Shown one piece after another: positions 32,226 through 40,565 of a stretch of DNA of 64,000 bases. Source of the stretch: Mitsuaria sp. 7. GTDB lineage: Bacteria; Pseudomonadota; Gammaproteobacteria; Burkholderiales; Burkholderiaceae_C. How positions within the stretch are numbered: position 1 is the stretch's first letter; each line of letters begins with the position of its first letter. The DNA lies in NCBI RefSeq assembly GCF_001653795.1, contig NZ_CP011514.1, positions 1,620,998-1,684,997 on the forward strand, given 5' to 3'. Below the pieces are notes generated by a model. That model did not search any database. It was not told the DNA's origin and saw only the letters and a list, made by a program, of their open reading frames with translations. A program made the translations under genes and the position numbers.

Positions 32226-33155
32226 TCACGCCTTCAAGTCGACCAGCAGCTCGGCCTTCCACCACTGCTTGCGCTTGATCAGGCCGCCGATGTGGCGCAG
32301 GAGCAGCCGCCGGCCTTCGACGACCGCTGCCGAGTGGGCGCGGGCCTGGTTCTCCCAGAGCGCCCAGGTGACCTGCTGGGCCCGCAGCGGCGCCCAGCTG
32401 AACGACGGGTCATCGACGATGCCGGGCAGCGCGGAGGCCGGCACGACGCTGAGGGCCAGACCCCGCCGGGCCATGTCGAGGCAGATGTCGACCGAGTCGG
32501 TCTCCACGGCGACGCGGCAGTCGAGGCTGCGACGGGCCATCGCCTGCTCGAGCTGGACGCGCAGGACGTTCGGCCGCTCGGGGAGCACCAGGTTCCTGCC
32601 GTCCAGGTCCGCGAGCGGCACCGGCCTGTCCGGCGTCATCAGGTCGGAGGCGAGGCCCACGACGACGATGGGTTCGCGCAACAGGGCGGTCTGCGTGTGC
32701 TTGTGCGCCGGCGTCGCGCTGAAGGGCACGATGCCGAGGTCCAGCAGGCCCGCGGCCATGTCGTCCTGCAACTCGTCGCTGAGCCCCTCGCAGACGCGCA
32801 GCTTGACGCCCGGCAGCTGCGCGGCGATGGCCTCGATGAAGGGGCACGACACGATCTGCCGCCAGGCCGGCGGCATGCCGATGGCGAGCTGTCCGGCAGC
32901 CTGCTCCCCGACCTGCTGCTTCAGCAGGTTGAACTGCCTGAGCAGCGGGCGGGCCCGGTCCGAGAGCAGGCGGCCGGCCTCGGTCAGCAGCACGCCGCCC
33001 TGTGACCGGCTGAAGAGCAGCACGCCCATGTCCCGCTCCAGCAGGGCGATCTGACGCGACAGGGCTGGCTGCGACAGCTGCAGTGTCTGGGCGGCGCGGT
33101 TGATGCTTCCCAACTCCGCGACGCGGAGGAACAGATCCAGCTGGCGGACTTCCAT
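32226..33155 (-). CDS. LysR-family transcriptional regulator
   Basis: A 309-residue regulator. The N-terminal winged helix begins MEVRQLDLFLRVAELGS and includes the family motif LSQPALSRQIALLERDMGVLLFSR. The effector domain has the usual two-lobed periplasmic-binding-like pattern from about residue 90. It diverges from the NmrA-type reductase gene across a 102-bp gap that contains a canonical LysR box. It should control that gene and itself. The start at 33155 is preferred over the upstream in-frame start at 33185, because the longer version would cover the operator. Confidence 0.93.
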   Translation of the reverse strand: MEVRQLDLFLRVAELGSINRAAQTLQLSQPALSRQIALLERDMGVLLFSRSQGGVLLTEAGRLLSDRARPLLRQFNLLKQQVGEQAAGQLAIGMPPAWRQIVSCPFIEAIAAQLPGVKLRVCEGLSDELQDDMAAGLLDLGIVPFSATPAHKHTQTALLREPIVVVGLASDLMTPDRPVPLADLDGRNLVLPERPNVLRVQLEQAMARRSLDCRVAVETDSVDICLDMARRGLALSVVPASALPGIVDDPSFSWAPLRAQQVTWALWENQARAHSAAVVEGRRLLLRHIGGLIKRKQWWKAELLVDLKA

Positions 33156-33158
33156 CGT

Positions 33159-33179
33159 GTTATCCAATCCTTCGATAAC
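33159..33179. promoter_or_regulatory. LysR-type operator GTTATC-N9-GATAAC
   Basis: A perfect inverted repeat with T-N11-A symmetry (ATC-N9-GAT core), the classic LysR-type binding motif. It lies four bases upstream of the LysR start codon and about 80 bp from the divergent NmrA-type reductase start, well placed for autoregulation and activation of the partner gene. Confidence 0.7.
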
Positions 33180-33257
33180 GGTCATCGACCTTCAACATTA
33201 TTCAGCCAACGGACCGATGACTAGAGTGACGGCTTGGATCAACCGAGAAGGATCGAC

Positions 33258-34112
33258 ATGATTGCCATCACTGGAGCCGCTGGACACCTCGGCGGCCTGG
33301 CCGTGCGACAGCTGCTGAAAAAACTGCCGGCCAACGAGATCGTCGCCGTCGTGCGCGACCTGGAGAAGGCCGACGAGCTGCGCGAGCTGGGCGTGCAGTT
33401 GCGCGTGGGCGACTACGACCGCCCCGACACCCTGCGTGCGGCGTTCGAAGGCGTGGAGAAGCTGCTGCTCGTATCGGCCGTCGTGCCGGGGCAGCGCCTG
33501 AGGCAGCACCAGGCCGTCATCGACGCGGCGAAGGACACGGGCGTCCAGCTGGTCGCCTACACGAGCATGCTGCGCGCGGACAGCAGCACGCTGTCACTGG
33601 CGCGGGAACACCACCAGACCGAGGAGTATCTGAAGCGCTCGGGCCTGGCCCATGTCCTGCTGCGCAACGGCTGGTACTTCGAGAACACCACGGCCGGCCT
33701 GGCCGATGCCGTGACGCACGGCGCCATCATCGGCAGTTCGGGGCAGGGGAGGCTGGCCTCGGCCTCGCGTGAAGACTATGCCGGGGCCGCGGTCGAGGTG
33801 CTCACCCAACCGGGCCATGCAGGCAAGACTTACGAACTGGTCGGCGACCAGAGCTTCTCGATGACCGGGTTCGCCGAGGAAGTGTCCAGGCAGGCTGGCC
33901 GGCCCGTGGTCTACCGGGACCTCGCGCCCACGGACTTCGCCGCGGCGCTGCTGAGCTGGGGGCTGCCGCAGATGATCGTCGACGTCGTGGTCGACGCCAG
34001 CGTGAAGTCGGGGCACGGCGAACTGGATGACGCGTCGCGGGACCTGTCGCGCCTGCTGGGGCGGCCAACGACATCGCTGGCAGACGCCGTCGCAACTGCC
34101 CTGCGCGGTTGA
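33258..34112 (+). CDS. NmrA-like NAD(P)H:quinone reductase (YtfG/QorB-type)
   Basis: A 284-residue atypical short-chain dehydrogenase. The nucleotide-binding loop is TGAAGHLGGLAV at residues 5-16, followed by VVRDLEKA (NADPH-type basic residue). The segments YTSMLRAD, LRNGWYFENT and SREDYAGAAVEVL match the QorB/YtfG quinone oxidoreductase 2 group. The start at 33258 has AAGGA five bases upstream. It probably reduces quinones by two electrons to limit redox stress. It is divergent from a LysR regulator with an operator between them. Confidence 0.92.
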   Translation: MIAITGAAGHLGGLAVRQLLKKLPANEIVAVVRDLEKADELRELGVQLRVGDYDRPDTLRAAFEGVEKLLLVSAVVPGQRLRQHQAVIDAAKDTGVQLVAYTSMLRADSSTLSLAREHHQTEEYLKRSGLAHVLLRNGWYFENTTAGLADAVTHGAIIGSSGQGRLASASREDYAGAAVEVLTQPGHAGKTYELVGDQSFSMTGFAEEVSRQAGRPVVYRDLAPTDFAAALLSWGLPQMIVDVVVDASVKSGHGELDDASRDLSRLLGRPTTSLADAVATALRG

Positions 34113-34293
34113 TCATCCGCGTGTGGCGATGGTCGTCGGATGACCGGCCACCCGTCTCACAGCGGCGTGTGGGCGGCTGAAGGCGCGCGCTGCCTTGCGC
34201 TGTCCGCAACGGTGCTTTGCCGCCCGGCACGTTGTCCCGCGATGCGCGCGGAATCAGACTGTGACCTCTGTTCACCGACGATGCGGAGCGGCC

Positions 34294-34851
34294 ATGTTCT
34301 CCATGCAATACGGCTTCGATTTCCCCGAGACCTTCGACATCGACGCCGTCCGCCGACGCGCCGTCGAGATCGGGCCTCGCTTCGACGAGCTGCCGGGACT
34401 GCGCTACAAGGGCTTTCTCGTGAGCGGACACACGGCGCTGGCGCCCGCGCGCTACTCACCGTTCTACGTGTGGGAGGACGTCGAGGGCATGCAGTCCTTC
34501 CTGGCCTCGGCGGCATTCCAGGCGCTGGTCGACAAGTACGGCCGGCCCATCGTCGACCAATGGCTCCCGCTTGCTCACCATCAGGCGGAAGATGCGGCCG
34601 CGACGACGCCGCTTTACGCGACCCAGGAGATCGTCGCTATCGGCGATGTGCAGAACATCGGCGAGCTTGCGTCCAGGGCTGCGGCGCGGGTGCGGGAACT
34701 CACCGGGCACCCTGGCTTCCACACTGCCATCGCCGCGCTGGACGCGTCGACCTGGCGACATGCATTGACGGTGTTCTGGAGCGCGACGCCGGAGGCGTCG
34801 TGGGGGCGCGTGTACGAGGTGCCGTACTTCTCGCGTCCGACGAAGCGCTGA
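34294..34851 (+). CDS. DUF4865 family protein
   Basis: A 185-residue protein matching the DUF4865 pattern: N-terminal MQYGFDFPETFDIDAVRRR, the central segment ARYSPFYVWEDVEGMQSFLAS and a beta-rich C-terminal half that reads like a dimeric ferredoxin-like (ABM-type) fold. The function of the family is unknown; members often lie beside LysR regulators and oxidoreductases, as here. GGAG is five bases upstream of the ATG at 34294; a second ATG at 34303 is possible. The 180 bp before it hold no further gene. It may belong to the quinone-reductase/LysR neighbourhood. Confidence 0.82.
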   Translation: MFSMQYGFDFPETFDIDAVRRRAVEIGPRFDELPGLRYKGFLVSGHTALAPARYSPFYVWEDVEGMQSFLASAAFQALVDKYGRPIVDQWLPLAHHQAEDAAATTPLYATQEIVAIGDVQNIGELASRAAARVRELTGHPGFHTAIAALDASTWRHALTVFWSATPEASWGRVYEVPYFSRPTKR

Positions 34852-34870
34852 ACGGGTGGCAGACGCACGA

Positions 34871-34903
34871 ACTCGCGACGGGAACGATCCCGCCGCGAGT
34901 TTG
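34871..34903 (+). terminator. Intrinsic terminator after DUF4865 gene
   Basis: ACTCGCGACGGGA pairs with TCCCGCCGCGAGT (13 bp, one G-U type pair) across a 4-base ACGA loop, followed by TTT. It lies 19 bases past the DUF4865 stop. Weak T-run, strong stem. Confidence 0.6.
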
Positions 34904-34919
34904 AAAGCCAAAACGGAGA

Positions 34920-34950
34920 CGCCTGCCGCGCTGTGATGCGGCGGCAGGCG
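34920..34950 (-). terminator. Intrinsic terminator after small Lys/Ala-rich gene
   Basis: CGCCTGCCGC and GCGGCAGGCG form a 10-bp stem with an 11-base loop. On the minus strand the stem is followed after a few bases by a TTTT run. It lies eight bases past the stop at 34958. Together with the preceding hairpin it separates two convergent genes. Confidence 0.6.
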
Positions 34951-34957
34951 AGGCTGC

Positions 34958-35254
34958 TTACTTCATCGCCTTCTTGTCGGCCTCAGCCTTCTCCTTCATG
35001 GCCTTGGCATCCGCCTCGGCCTTTTCGTGTGTCGCCTTGGCGTCCTTTTCGCATTGCTTCTCGGCATCGCCCTTCATGGCGTTGCACGCCTTCTTGGCGG
35101 CCTTGTAGTCGGCGTCGGCTTGCTTCTTCAGGGCCTTGGCCTGATCAACAGTGCCGGAGGTCGGGCTGGAGGCGGCTTGTGCCATGGCCGAGCCGGTGGC
35201 GACGCCCAGGGACAGAACGGTCGCCGTGGCGGCGATGAGCAGGGAACGCTTCAT
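34958..35254 (-). CDS. Small exported Ala/Lys-rich coiled-coil protein
   Basis: A 98-residue protein with a clear signal peptide (MKRSLLIAATATVLSLG, cleavage near AMAQA). The mature part is almost entirely helical and rich in Ala, Lys, Asp and Glu, with heptad-like repeats such as KAEADAKAMKEKAEADKKAMK (given here only as its KAEADAKAMKEK core). Two Cys residues lie in KKACNAMKGDAEKQCEKD. Similar small periplasmic helical proteins are common in Burkholderiales and of unknown role, perhaps stress- or envelope-related. The ribosome site is strong (AAGGAG, seven bases). A hairpin terminator follows. Confidence 0.85.
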   Translation of the reverse strand: MKRSLLIAATATVLSLGVATGSAMAQAASSPTSGTVDQAKALKKQADADYKAAKKACNAMKGDAEKQCEKDAKATHEKAEADAKAMKEKAEADKKAMK

Positions 35255-35511
35255 AAGGAATCTCCTTGTCGTTAAAACAACGTGAACGGCGACGAGGTCG
35301 CCGGCCTGCGAGCAAGGTGTTCTAGCAATCGGCGATCCCAGGGTGCATTGCTCCTCCATCGGGATTCGAGATTTCGCCTCCAGTCCCGCCGGTGGAAACG
35401 TCAAACTGTCATCTACCAACGTCTTGTTTTCAAACGAAAAATCTTCATCTCGGCGACTGGTTGCAGATCCTTCCTCGAACCTTCCGTGTCAAGTTCTCCG
35501 CGCAGACAGTC

Positions 35512-35799
35512 ATGCCGAAATTCTTTGCATTGCCGGATCTCCCTATTGGTTCCCCTCACCGGAACGTTCGCGAGTACATCGAATCACTTGCTCGACGCCA
35601 CCGCGTCTCATCCGAAGACAGTGGTCTTGACTGCTGGACCGAAGCCGTCAGCCGAGCTGCCGGCGACACGGTCCAACTCGACGACATTGGTCGTCTCCTA
35701 GTAAGGCTGCGACAGCAGCGCCTGATCACCGGAACACAGATGGCTCACCTCATGAATTACTACATGACGGAGCAAGAAGGGGTACGACCCGAACGCTGA
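35512..35799 (+). CDS. Small hypothetical protein, lower-GC surroundings
   Basis: A possible 95-residue protein starting MPKFFALPDLPIGSP. It is largely helical and charged, with no signal peptide, and I recognise no domain. A longer version could begin at 35392. Neither start has a good ribosome site. The DNA from about 35340 to 35700 has clearly more A/T and rarer codons than its neighbours, which could mean recent transfer or non-coding DNA. If the gene is not real, 35255-35946 is a 690-bp gap with nothing else that I can name. Confidence 0.45.
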   Translation: MPKFFALPDLPIGSPHRNVREYIESLARRHRVSSEDSGLDCWTEAVSRAAGDTVQLDDIGRLLVRLRQQRLITGTQMAHLMNYYMTEQEGVRPER

Positions 35800-35946
35800 T
35801 CCATCGAAGGACGCCAGCGTTGCCGACGTCTTTTTGCCGCACCTTCGAGTCGGCGCGGAGAAGTCCTTCCAATGGCCCCAAACTCCTGAAGACAGGTGCC
35901 GGATCGAGTTTCCGGCAACTGATCCACGCGCCGCTGCCTGCGCGGT

Positions 35947-38097
35947 TCAAGGCGCCTGGAACTTCCACCGCGCGTTGTCCCCCGCACAATCCCACTGCTG
36001 CACGCCTGCGCCGTCCGCTGCCGACACGTCGGTCACGTCCAGGCACTTGTTGCTGTGCGAGGCGCGCAGGTAGAAGAAGCCGTTGCCCTGGTCTTCCAGG
36101 CGGAACAGCTGGTTGCCGCCGCCCGTGCAGGTCCATTGCTGGATGGCCGCGCCGTTGGCGGTGCTGACGCCGCTGACGTCCACGCACTTGTTGCTCGACG
36201 TCGAGCGCAACTGCCACAGGCCGTTGCCCGCGCTTTGCGCCACCCATTTCTGATTGGCGCCCGCGCCGTAGGCCCATTGCTGCAGCAATCCGCCGTCCTG
36301 CGTCGAGCGCTCGCGCACGTCGAGCGCCTTGCCGCTGTGCTTGGCGATCAGCGCGTAGGTCTGGCCTGAGACCGGTGCCGCAGAGCCCGGAGGATTCGTC
36401 GGCGGCGTCGTCGGGGGCGTGGTCGGCGGCGTCGGCGTGTTGGTGCCCGTCGAGTCCTCGAACTGCAGCCAGTCGAGGTTGGCGACGCCCGTGCCGCCCT
36501 TGGCCACCAGGTAGAGATTGCGCACGCCGGTGCTGCGCTGGATCGGCGTCGTCACTTCCTGGAAGCTCGTCCATCCGCCAGTGCTCGGCACGGTGACTGT
36601 GCCGATCTGCGCGCCGGTCGGGCTGTCCAGACGGACTTCGATCTGTTTGCCGGCGCTGCTCGCATCCACCGCCAGACGCAGCTTCAGGCGGTCGACGCCG
36701 CTGCCGAAGTCCACGTCGATGTAGCGCAGCCAGTCGCCCGCGTCGAAGCTGCCGATGCCGGTGCTGTCGAAGCTCACGCCGCTCTGCGCATAGAACATCT
36801 CCGCCTCGAGCCGCGTGGTCGCGCGCCAGGTGCCTTCGAAGGGCAGGTTGCGGATCAGGCTGTTCTTTCCCGTCAGCGCGGCCTTGAACACGCTGTTCAG
36901 CATCGTGTTGGGCGCCATGTTCTTCTCGACGTCCCAGCTGCGCCACTTGGCCTCGATGGTGGCGTAGCTGTCGCTGTTCACGTTGGGCGTGTTGGCGCCG
37001 GCGTTGGTGCTGTTGTAGAGCGCCCAGTTGCCGATGTTGGTGCCCTTGTAGGTCCAGCTCGTCCAGTGCCAGCCGGCCTCGTTGTAGCGGCGCAGGCCGT
37101 ACTCCCAGCTGCTCTGCAGGTTGAAGTACATGAACTCGCCGACGTAGTGCGGCACGTTGTACGAGAGGTACTGCTTCTCCTGGTTGATCTTGGCCTCGGT
37201 GAAATTCACCTGCGACTGGTAGTTCGAGTCGTTGCCCCAGTTGTAGTAGTGGAACTCGTAGATGACGTTGGTCCAGCCGTAGTCGGACGGCCGCGTGATC
37301 GCGGACCAGTCCCAGATGCCTTCCATGATCACGATGTGGTTCGGGTCGACCGCGCGGATCTCCCTGTAGATCCGGTCGTACATGTCGAGCACCGGCCGCG
37401 TCGCGGGCGCCGGGTAGTTGAGCGAAGGCTCGTTGAGCACGTCGTAGCCGGCGACCGTGGGCTCGTTGCGGAAGCGCGTGGCCAGCTCGCGCCAGAAGGT
37501 CAGCGTCTGGTTCTGGTAGGTCGTGTTGTTCCACAGCTGGCCCGAGCCGCCGATGCGGCCGCTGTGGTCCGCGCCGTTCTGCGAGCCCGGCGCGCCGTGC
37601 AGGTCGAGGATGACGTACATCCGGTACTTCTTCGCCATCGCGACCGTCCACTCGATGCGGCGGAAATCGATGCGGCCGGCGGCGTCGCGCTTCCACGACC
37701 CGTCCTCGTTCATGTGGTTCAGGTAGTAGATGGGCAGGCGCACGGCGCTCATGCCGAGGTCCGAGAGGATCCTGAAATCCTTCTCCTGCAGGTAGCTGTC
37801 CTGGTAGGCGTTGATCAGCGCGTCGCGGCCGCCGTCGCCGAAGCGCTGGCTCAGCGTCTTGCGCATCGTGTAGTCGTCGCCGGCGCCGCCCAGCGGCGAC
37901 ATCCAGCCTTCATGCACCTGCCAGCCGCCGAGGTTCACGCCGCGGAGGTAGACGGCGTCGCCGGTGCCGTTCTGGTTCCGGACGGTGCGCCCGTCGACCT
38001 TCAGGAAGCTGCTGTGGGCGAGGGCGGTGCCAGTCGTTGCCAGCGAGGCGACCAACGCGACCAGAGGCAGGAGAGCGAAGCGCTGAAGGGAGTTCAT
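35947..38097 (-). CDS. Secreted GH5 glucanase with CBM6 and CBM13
   Basis: A 716-residue extracellular hydrolase. The signal peptide ends near TALAHS. Residues about 30-400 form a GH5 catalytic domain: RGVNLGGWQVHEGW at the start, acid/base Glu223 in VLNEPS and nucleophile Glu321 in VGEFMY. Residues about 425-550 are a CBM6 domain (EAEMFYAQSG, AGDWLRYIDVDFG, LDWLQFED). A Pro/Thr linker (PTPPTTPPTTPP) leads to a ricin-type CBM13 trefoil with three QxW repeats at about 575-716. It should degrade beta-glucan or a related polymer outside the cell, with two carbohydrate-binding modules for anchoring. It is transcribed alone. Confidence 0.93.
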   Translation of the reverse strand: MNSLQRFALLPLVALVASLATTGTALAHSSFLKVDGRTVRNQNGTGDAVYLRGVNLGGWQVHEGWMSPLGGAGDDYTMRKTLSQRFGDGGRDALINAYQDSYLQEKDFRILSDLGMSAVRLPIYYLNHMNEDGSWKRDAAGRIDFRRIEWTVAMAKKYRMYVILDLHGAPGSQNGADHSGRIGGSGQLWNNTTYQNQTLTFWRELATRFRNEPTVAGYDVLNEPSLNYPAPATRPVLDMYDRIYREIRAVDPNHIVIMEGIWDWSAITRPSDYGWTNVIYEFHYYNWGNDSNYQSQVNFTEAKINQEKQYLSYNVPHYVGEFMYFNLQSSWEYGLRRYNEAGWHWTSWTYKGTNIGNWALYNSTNAGANTPNVNSDSYATIEAKWRSWDVEKNMAPNTMLNSVFKAALTGKNSLIRNLPFEGTWRATTRLEAEMFYAQSGVSFDSTGIGSFDAGDWLRYIDVDFGSGVDRLKLRLAVDASSAGKQIEVRLDSPTGAQIGTVTVPSTGGWTSFQEVTTPIQRSTGVRNLYLVAKGGTGVANLDWLQFEDSTGTNTPTPPTTPPTTPPTNPPGSAAPVSGQTYALIAKHSGKALDVRERSTQDGGLLQQWAYGAGANQKWVAQSAGNGLWQLRSTSSNKCVDVSGVSTANGAAIQQWTCTGGGNQLFRLEDQGNGFFYLRASHSNKCLDVTDVSAADGAGVQQWDCAGDNARWKFQAP

Positions 38098-38280
38098 TGA
38101 CGTCGTGGTGATGAAGTGGAGGGACGGACCCGCGGCTCCGCGGGCGAGCTGCGCATCTTCATCTTCACGGGATCGGAACGTTGTGCGCGAACGCTACGGG
38201 ACTGCTCTCTTTGTCATGAGCTGCAACGGGGAGGCACCCGGAAGAGGTAGCGCCTCGATCGGCGTGTAATCTGCTGCGCC

Positions 38281-38913
38281 ATGAACAAGCTTTACCAATC
38301 CCTGCACGACCGACTTCCCCTGTGGCTGGCCGAATGGCTGGACATCTTCGTCCCGCTGATCGAGGTGGCCGTCATCGGTGTCGGCGCCTGGCTGCTGATG
38401 CGCGTGGCACGGCTCATCTCGCGGCGCCTGACGACACGCTACGGTTTCCCCGTCAAGGTGGCGTCGCTGTTCCTGCGCAGCATCGGCGTGCTGATCTACG
38501 GCGGCGCGCTGCTGTGGTCGCTGGAGCGCCTGGGCGTCTCGGGCTCGGTGCTGTGGACGGCGTTCACGGGATTCGCCGCGGTGGGCGCGGTCGCCTTCTT
38601 CGCGGCCTGGAGCGTGCTCTCGAACCTGTTCTGCACGCTACTGATCTACATCACGCATGCGTTCCGGATCGGCGACGTCGTGGAGCTGCTGGAGGCCGGC
38701 GACCGGCCCGGCGTGAAGGGCCGGGTGGTGGACATCAACCTGGTCTACACGACGCTGCTGGAAAGCGGCGACGCGCAGAACGGGACCATGCTGCAGCTGC
38801 CGAACAGCCTGTTCTTCCAGAGGGCGTTGAGGAAATGGAACGGGATCCCGGCGGATGGCCCCTTGTCGCCATTGACGTCGCGGACGCTGGAGACGCTGCA
38901 GACGCCGCACTGA
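38281..38913 (+). CDS. Small MscS-type mechanosensitive channel protein
   Basis: A 210-residue inner-membrane protein. Three hydrophobic segments precede an MscS core: VLWTAFTGFAAVGAVAFFAAWSVLSNLF is the pore-lining helix region (glycine/alanine rich) and FRIGDVVEL begins the beta domain, ending in MLQLPNSLFFQRALRKWNG. The usual C-terminal alpha/beta domain is missing, as in many short MscS paralogs, and only a 20-residue tail follows. It probably acts as an osmotic or small-conductance channel. The 183-bp upstream region holds nothing else recognised. Confidence 0.85.
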   Translation: MNKLYQSLHDRLPLWLAEWLDIFVPLIEVAVIGVGAWLLMRVARLISRRLTTRYGFPVKVASLFLRSIGVLIYGGALLWSLERLGVSGSVLWTAFTGFAAVGAVAFFAAWSVLSNLFCTLLIYITHAFRIGDVVELLEAGDRPGVKGRVVDINLVYTTLLESGDAQNGTMLQLPNSLFFQRALRKWNGIPADGPLSPLTSRTLETLQTPH

Positions 38914-39122
38914 AAAGCGTCCGATGGGGCCGCATCGGACGTAGCAAGTTGCAAGGCTTGTTGCCGGATGGACGGCGTCGCGAGGGCCGTGTCGGCTTTC
39001 CATCGGGCAACACCTGGCACCAGACGTTTTGCATATGGCGGCTACGGTTCTTCGTATTGGCATTGAAACGGAGGCGTTCCTAGACTCGCGCCCTCGATCA
39101 AACCGCCCCTGCGAGGAGCCTC

Positions 39123-40565
39123 ATGCATCAACGTCGCGCATCCCGGATGACCGCATTCGGAAGAACGGTCACGGCCGCCGCCATCCTCCTGCCGCTGGGC
39201 GCGTCCGCCGCGGACGTCTGCTTCTTTGAGCACTACAACTACCAGGGCGCGAGCCATTGCACCTCGGCCGCGAGCGGTGAGGTCGGGGCCGCCGTCGCGG
39301 ATCGCATCTCGTCGGTGCGCGTGCCCGCGGGCACGCGGGTCACGCTGTACCAGCATCCGGGCTTCTCCGGGAGCACGCTGGAGCTCGCCGGCGACGTGCC
39401 CGATCTCACCGCTCGGGGCTTCAACAACCTGACCTCGTCGTTCAAGGTCGCAGCGGCGCCGCCGCCGCCGCCACCGGCTGGGCCGGTGTGCTTCTACGAG
39501 GACTACGACTTCCGCGGGCAGAGCGAGTGCACCAGCGCGACCGGCGGCGAGATCCAGGTGCTCACCGACCGAGTGTCCTCGGTGAAGGTGCCGGCCGGCG
39601 TGAAGCTCTCGCTCTACGAGAACGGCGGCGCGTCGGGCCGCATGCTCGTGTTGTCGGGCGACGCGCCCAATCTGGCGATGGCGGGCTTCAACAACCGCAC
39701 GTCCTCGTTCAGGCGCGAGAGCACGGGCACCGGCGCGCCGCAGGTGGTGTTCATCGGCAACAGCTTCACGCACGGCAATGCCAATCCGGTGCTGCACTAC
39801 AACTCGGTCAGCGTCACCGACCTGAACGGGTCCGGCTACGGCGGCATGCCGGGGCTCTTCAAGCAGCTGACGGTGGAGGCTGGCCTGAACTATCAGGTGG
39901 CCATCGAGGCTGTCAGCTCGCAGACGCTCAAGTTCCACTACACGAGCAAGCGGGCGGTGCTGGACAACCAGCGCTGGGACGCGGTGGTCATGCAGGACCA
40001 GAGCAACCTCGATCCCGCCGCGCCGGGCAATCCGGCCAGCCTCATCACCTATTCGGGCCTGCTGGAGAAGTTCATCCACGGGGTCGACGTGAATGCCAAC
40101 GTGAACGCCAACCCCAAGGCCAACGTGTGGCTGCTGGCCACCTGGCCGCGGCCGGATGAGGTCTATCAACCGGGCGGACACTGGTACGGACAGACGCTGG
40201 AGCAGGCCGCGGCCGTGTTGAGCAACGGCTACAAGGGCGCCGCGACGCAGAACCGCGGGACGGCCGGGATGATCCCGGTCGGCGATGCGTTCGTGCGTGC
40301 GGTCGGGCAGGGCGTCGCGGACCGCAATCCCTACGACGGCATCGACGGCGACAAGCTCAACCTCTGGTCCGGCGACAACCACCATGCCAGCGCGGCGGGC
40401 AGCTATCTGGAAGCGTTGATGGCCTTCGCCCGATTGACCGGTCGCGATCCACGCGGCCTGGGCGCGAACAGCGTGGCGGCGCGGGCGATGAACCTGACGG
40501 CGGCGCAGACGACGGCGTTGCAGGAGATCGCCTATCGGCAGCTGCTGGCGAGTCAGGCGCCGTGA
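39123..40565 (+). CDS. Secreted beta/gamma-crystallin plus SGNH hydrolase protein
   Basis: A 480-residue exported protein. A signal peptide ends near ASAAD. Two beta/gamma-crystallin-like units follow (about 30-115 and 125-200), each with VCF(F/Y)E..Y.(F/Y).G, a RISSVRVPAG or RVSSVKVPAG strand and an FNN(L/R)TSSF end; they are separated by a poly-Pro linker. The C-terminal about 265 residues form an SGNH/GDSL-type hydrolase with Ser214 in GNSFTHGN, and Asp418 with His421 in a DNHH (DxxH) motif. It is likely a carbohydrate esterase or lipase that binds calcium or a surface through its crystallin units. GAGGAG precedes the ATG. Confidence 0.85.
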   Translation: MHQRRASRMTAFGRTVTAAAILLPLGASAADVCFFEHYNYQGASHCTSAASGEVGAAVADRISSVRVPAGTRVTLYQHPGFSGSTLELAGDVPDLTARGFNNLTSSFKVAAAPPPPPPAGPVCFYEDYDFRGQSECTSATGGEIQVLTDRVSSVKVPAGVKLSLYENGGASGRMLVLSGDAPNLAMAGFNNRTSSFRRESTGTGAPQVVFIGNSFTHGNANPVLHYNSVSVTDLNGSGYGGMPGLFKQLTVEAGLNYQVAIEAVSSQTLKFHYTSKRAVLDNQRWDAVVMQDQSNLDPAAPGNPASLITYSGLLEKFIHGVDVNANVNANPKANVWLLATWPRPDEVYQPGGHWYGQTLEQAAAVLSNGYKGAATQNRGTAGMIPVGDAFVRAVGQGVADRNPYDGIDGDKLNLWSGDNHHASAAGSYLEALMAFARLTGRDPRGLGANSVAARAMNLTAAQTTALQEIAYRQLLASQAP

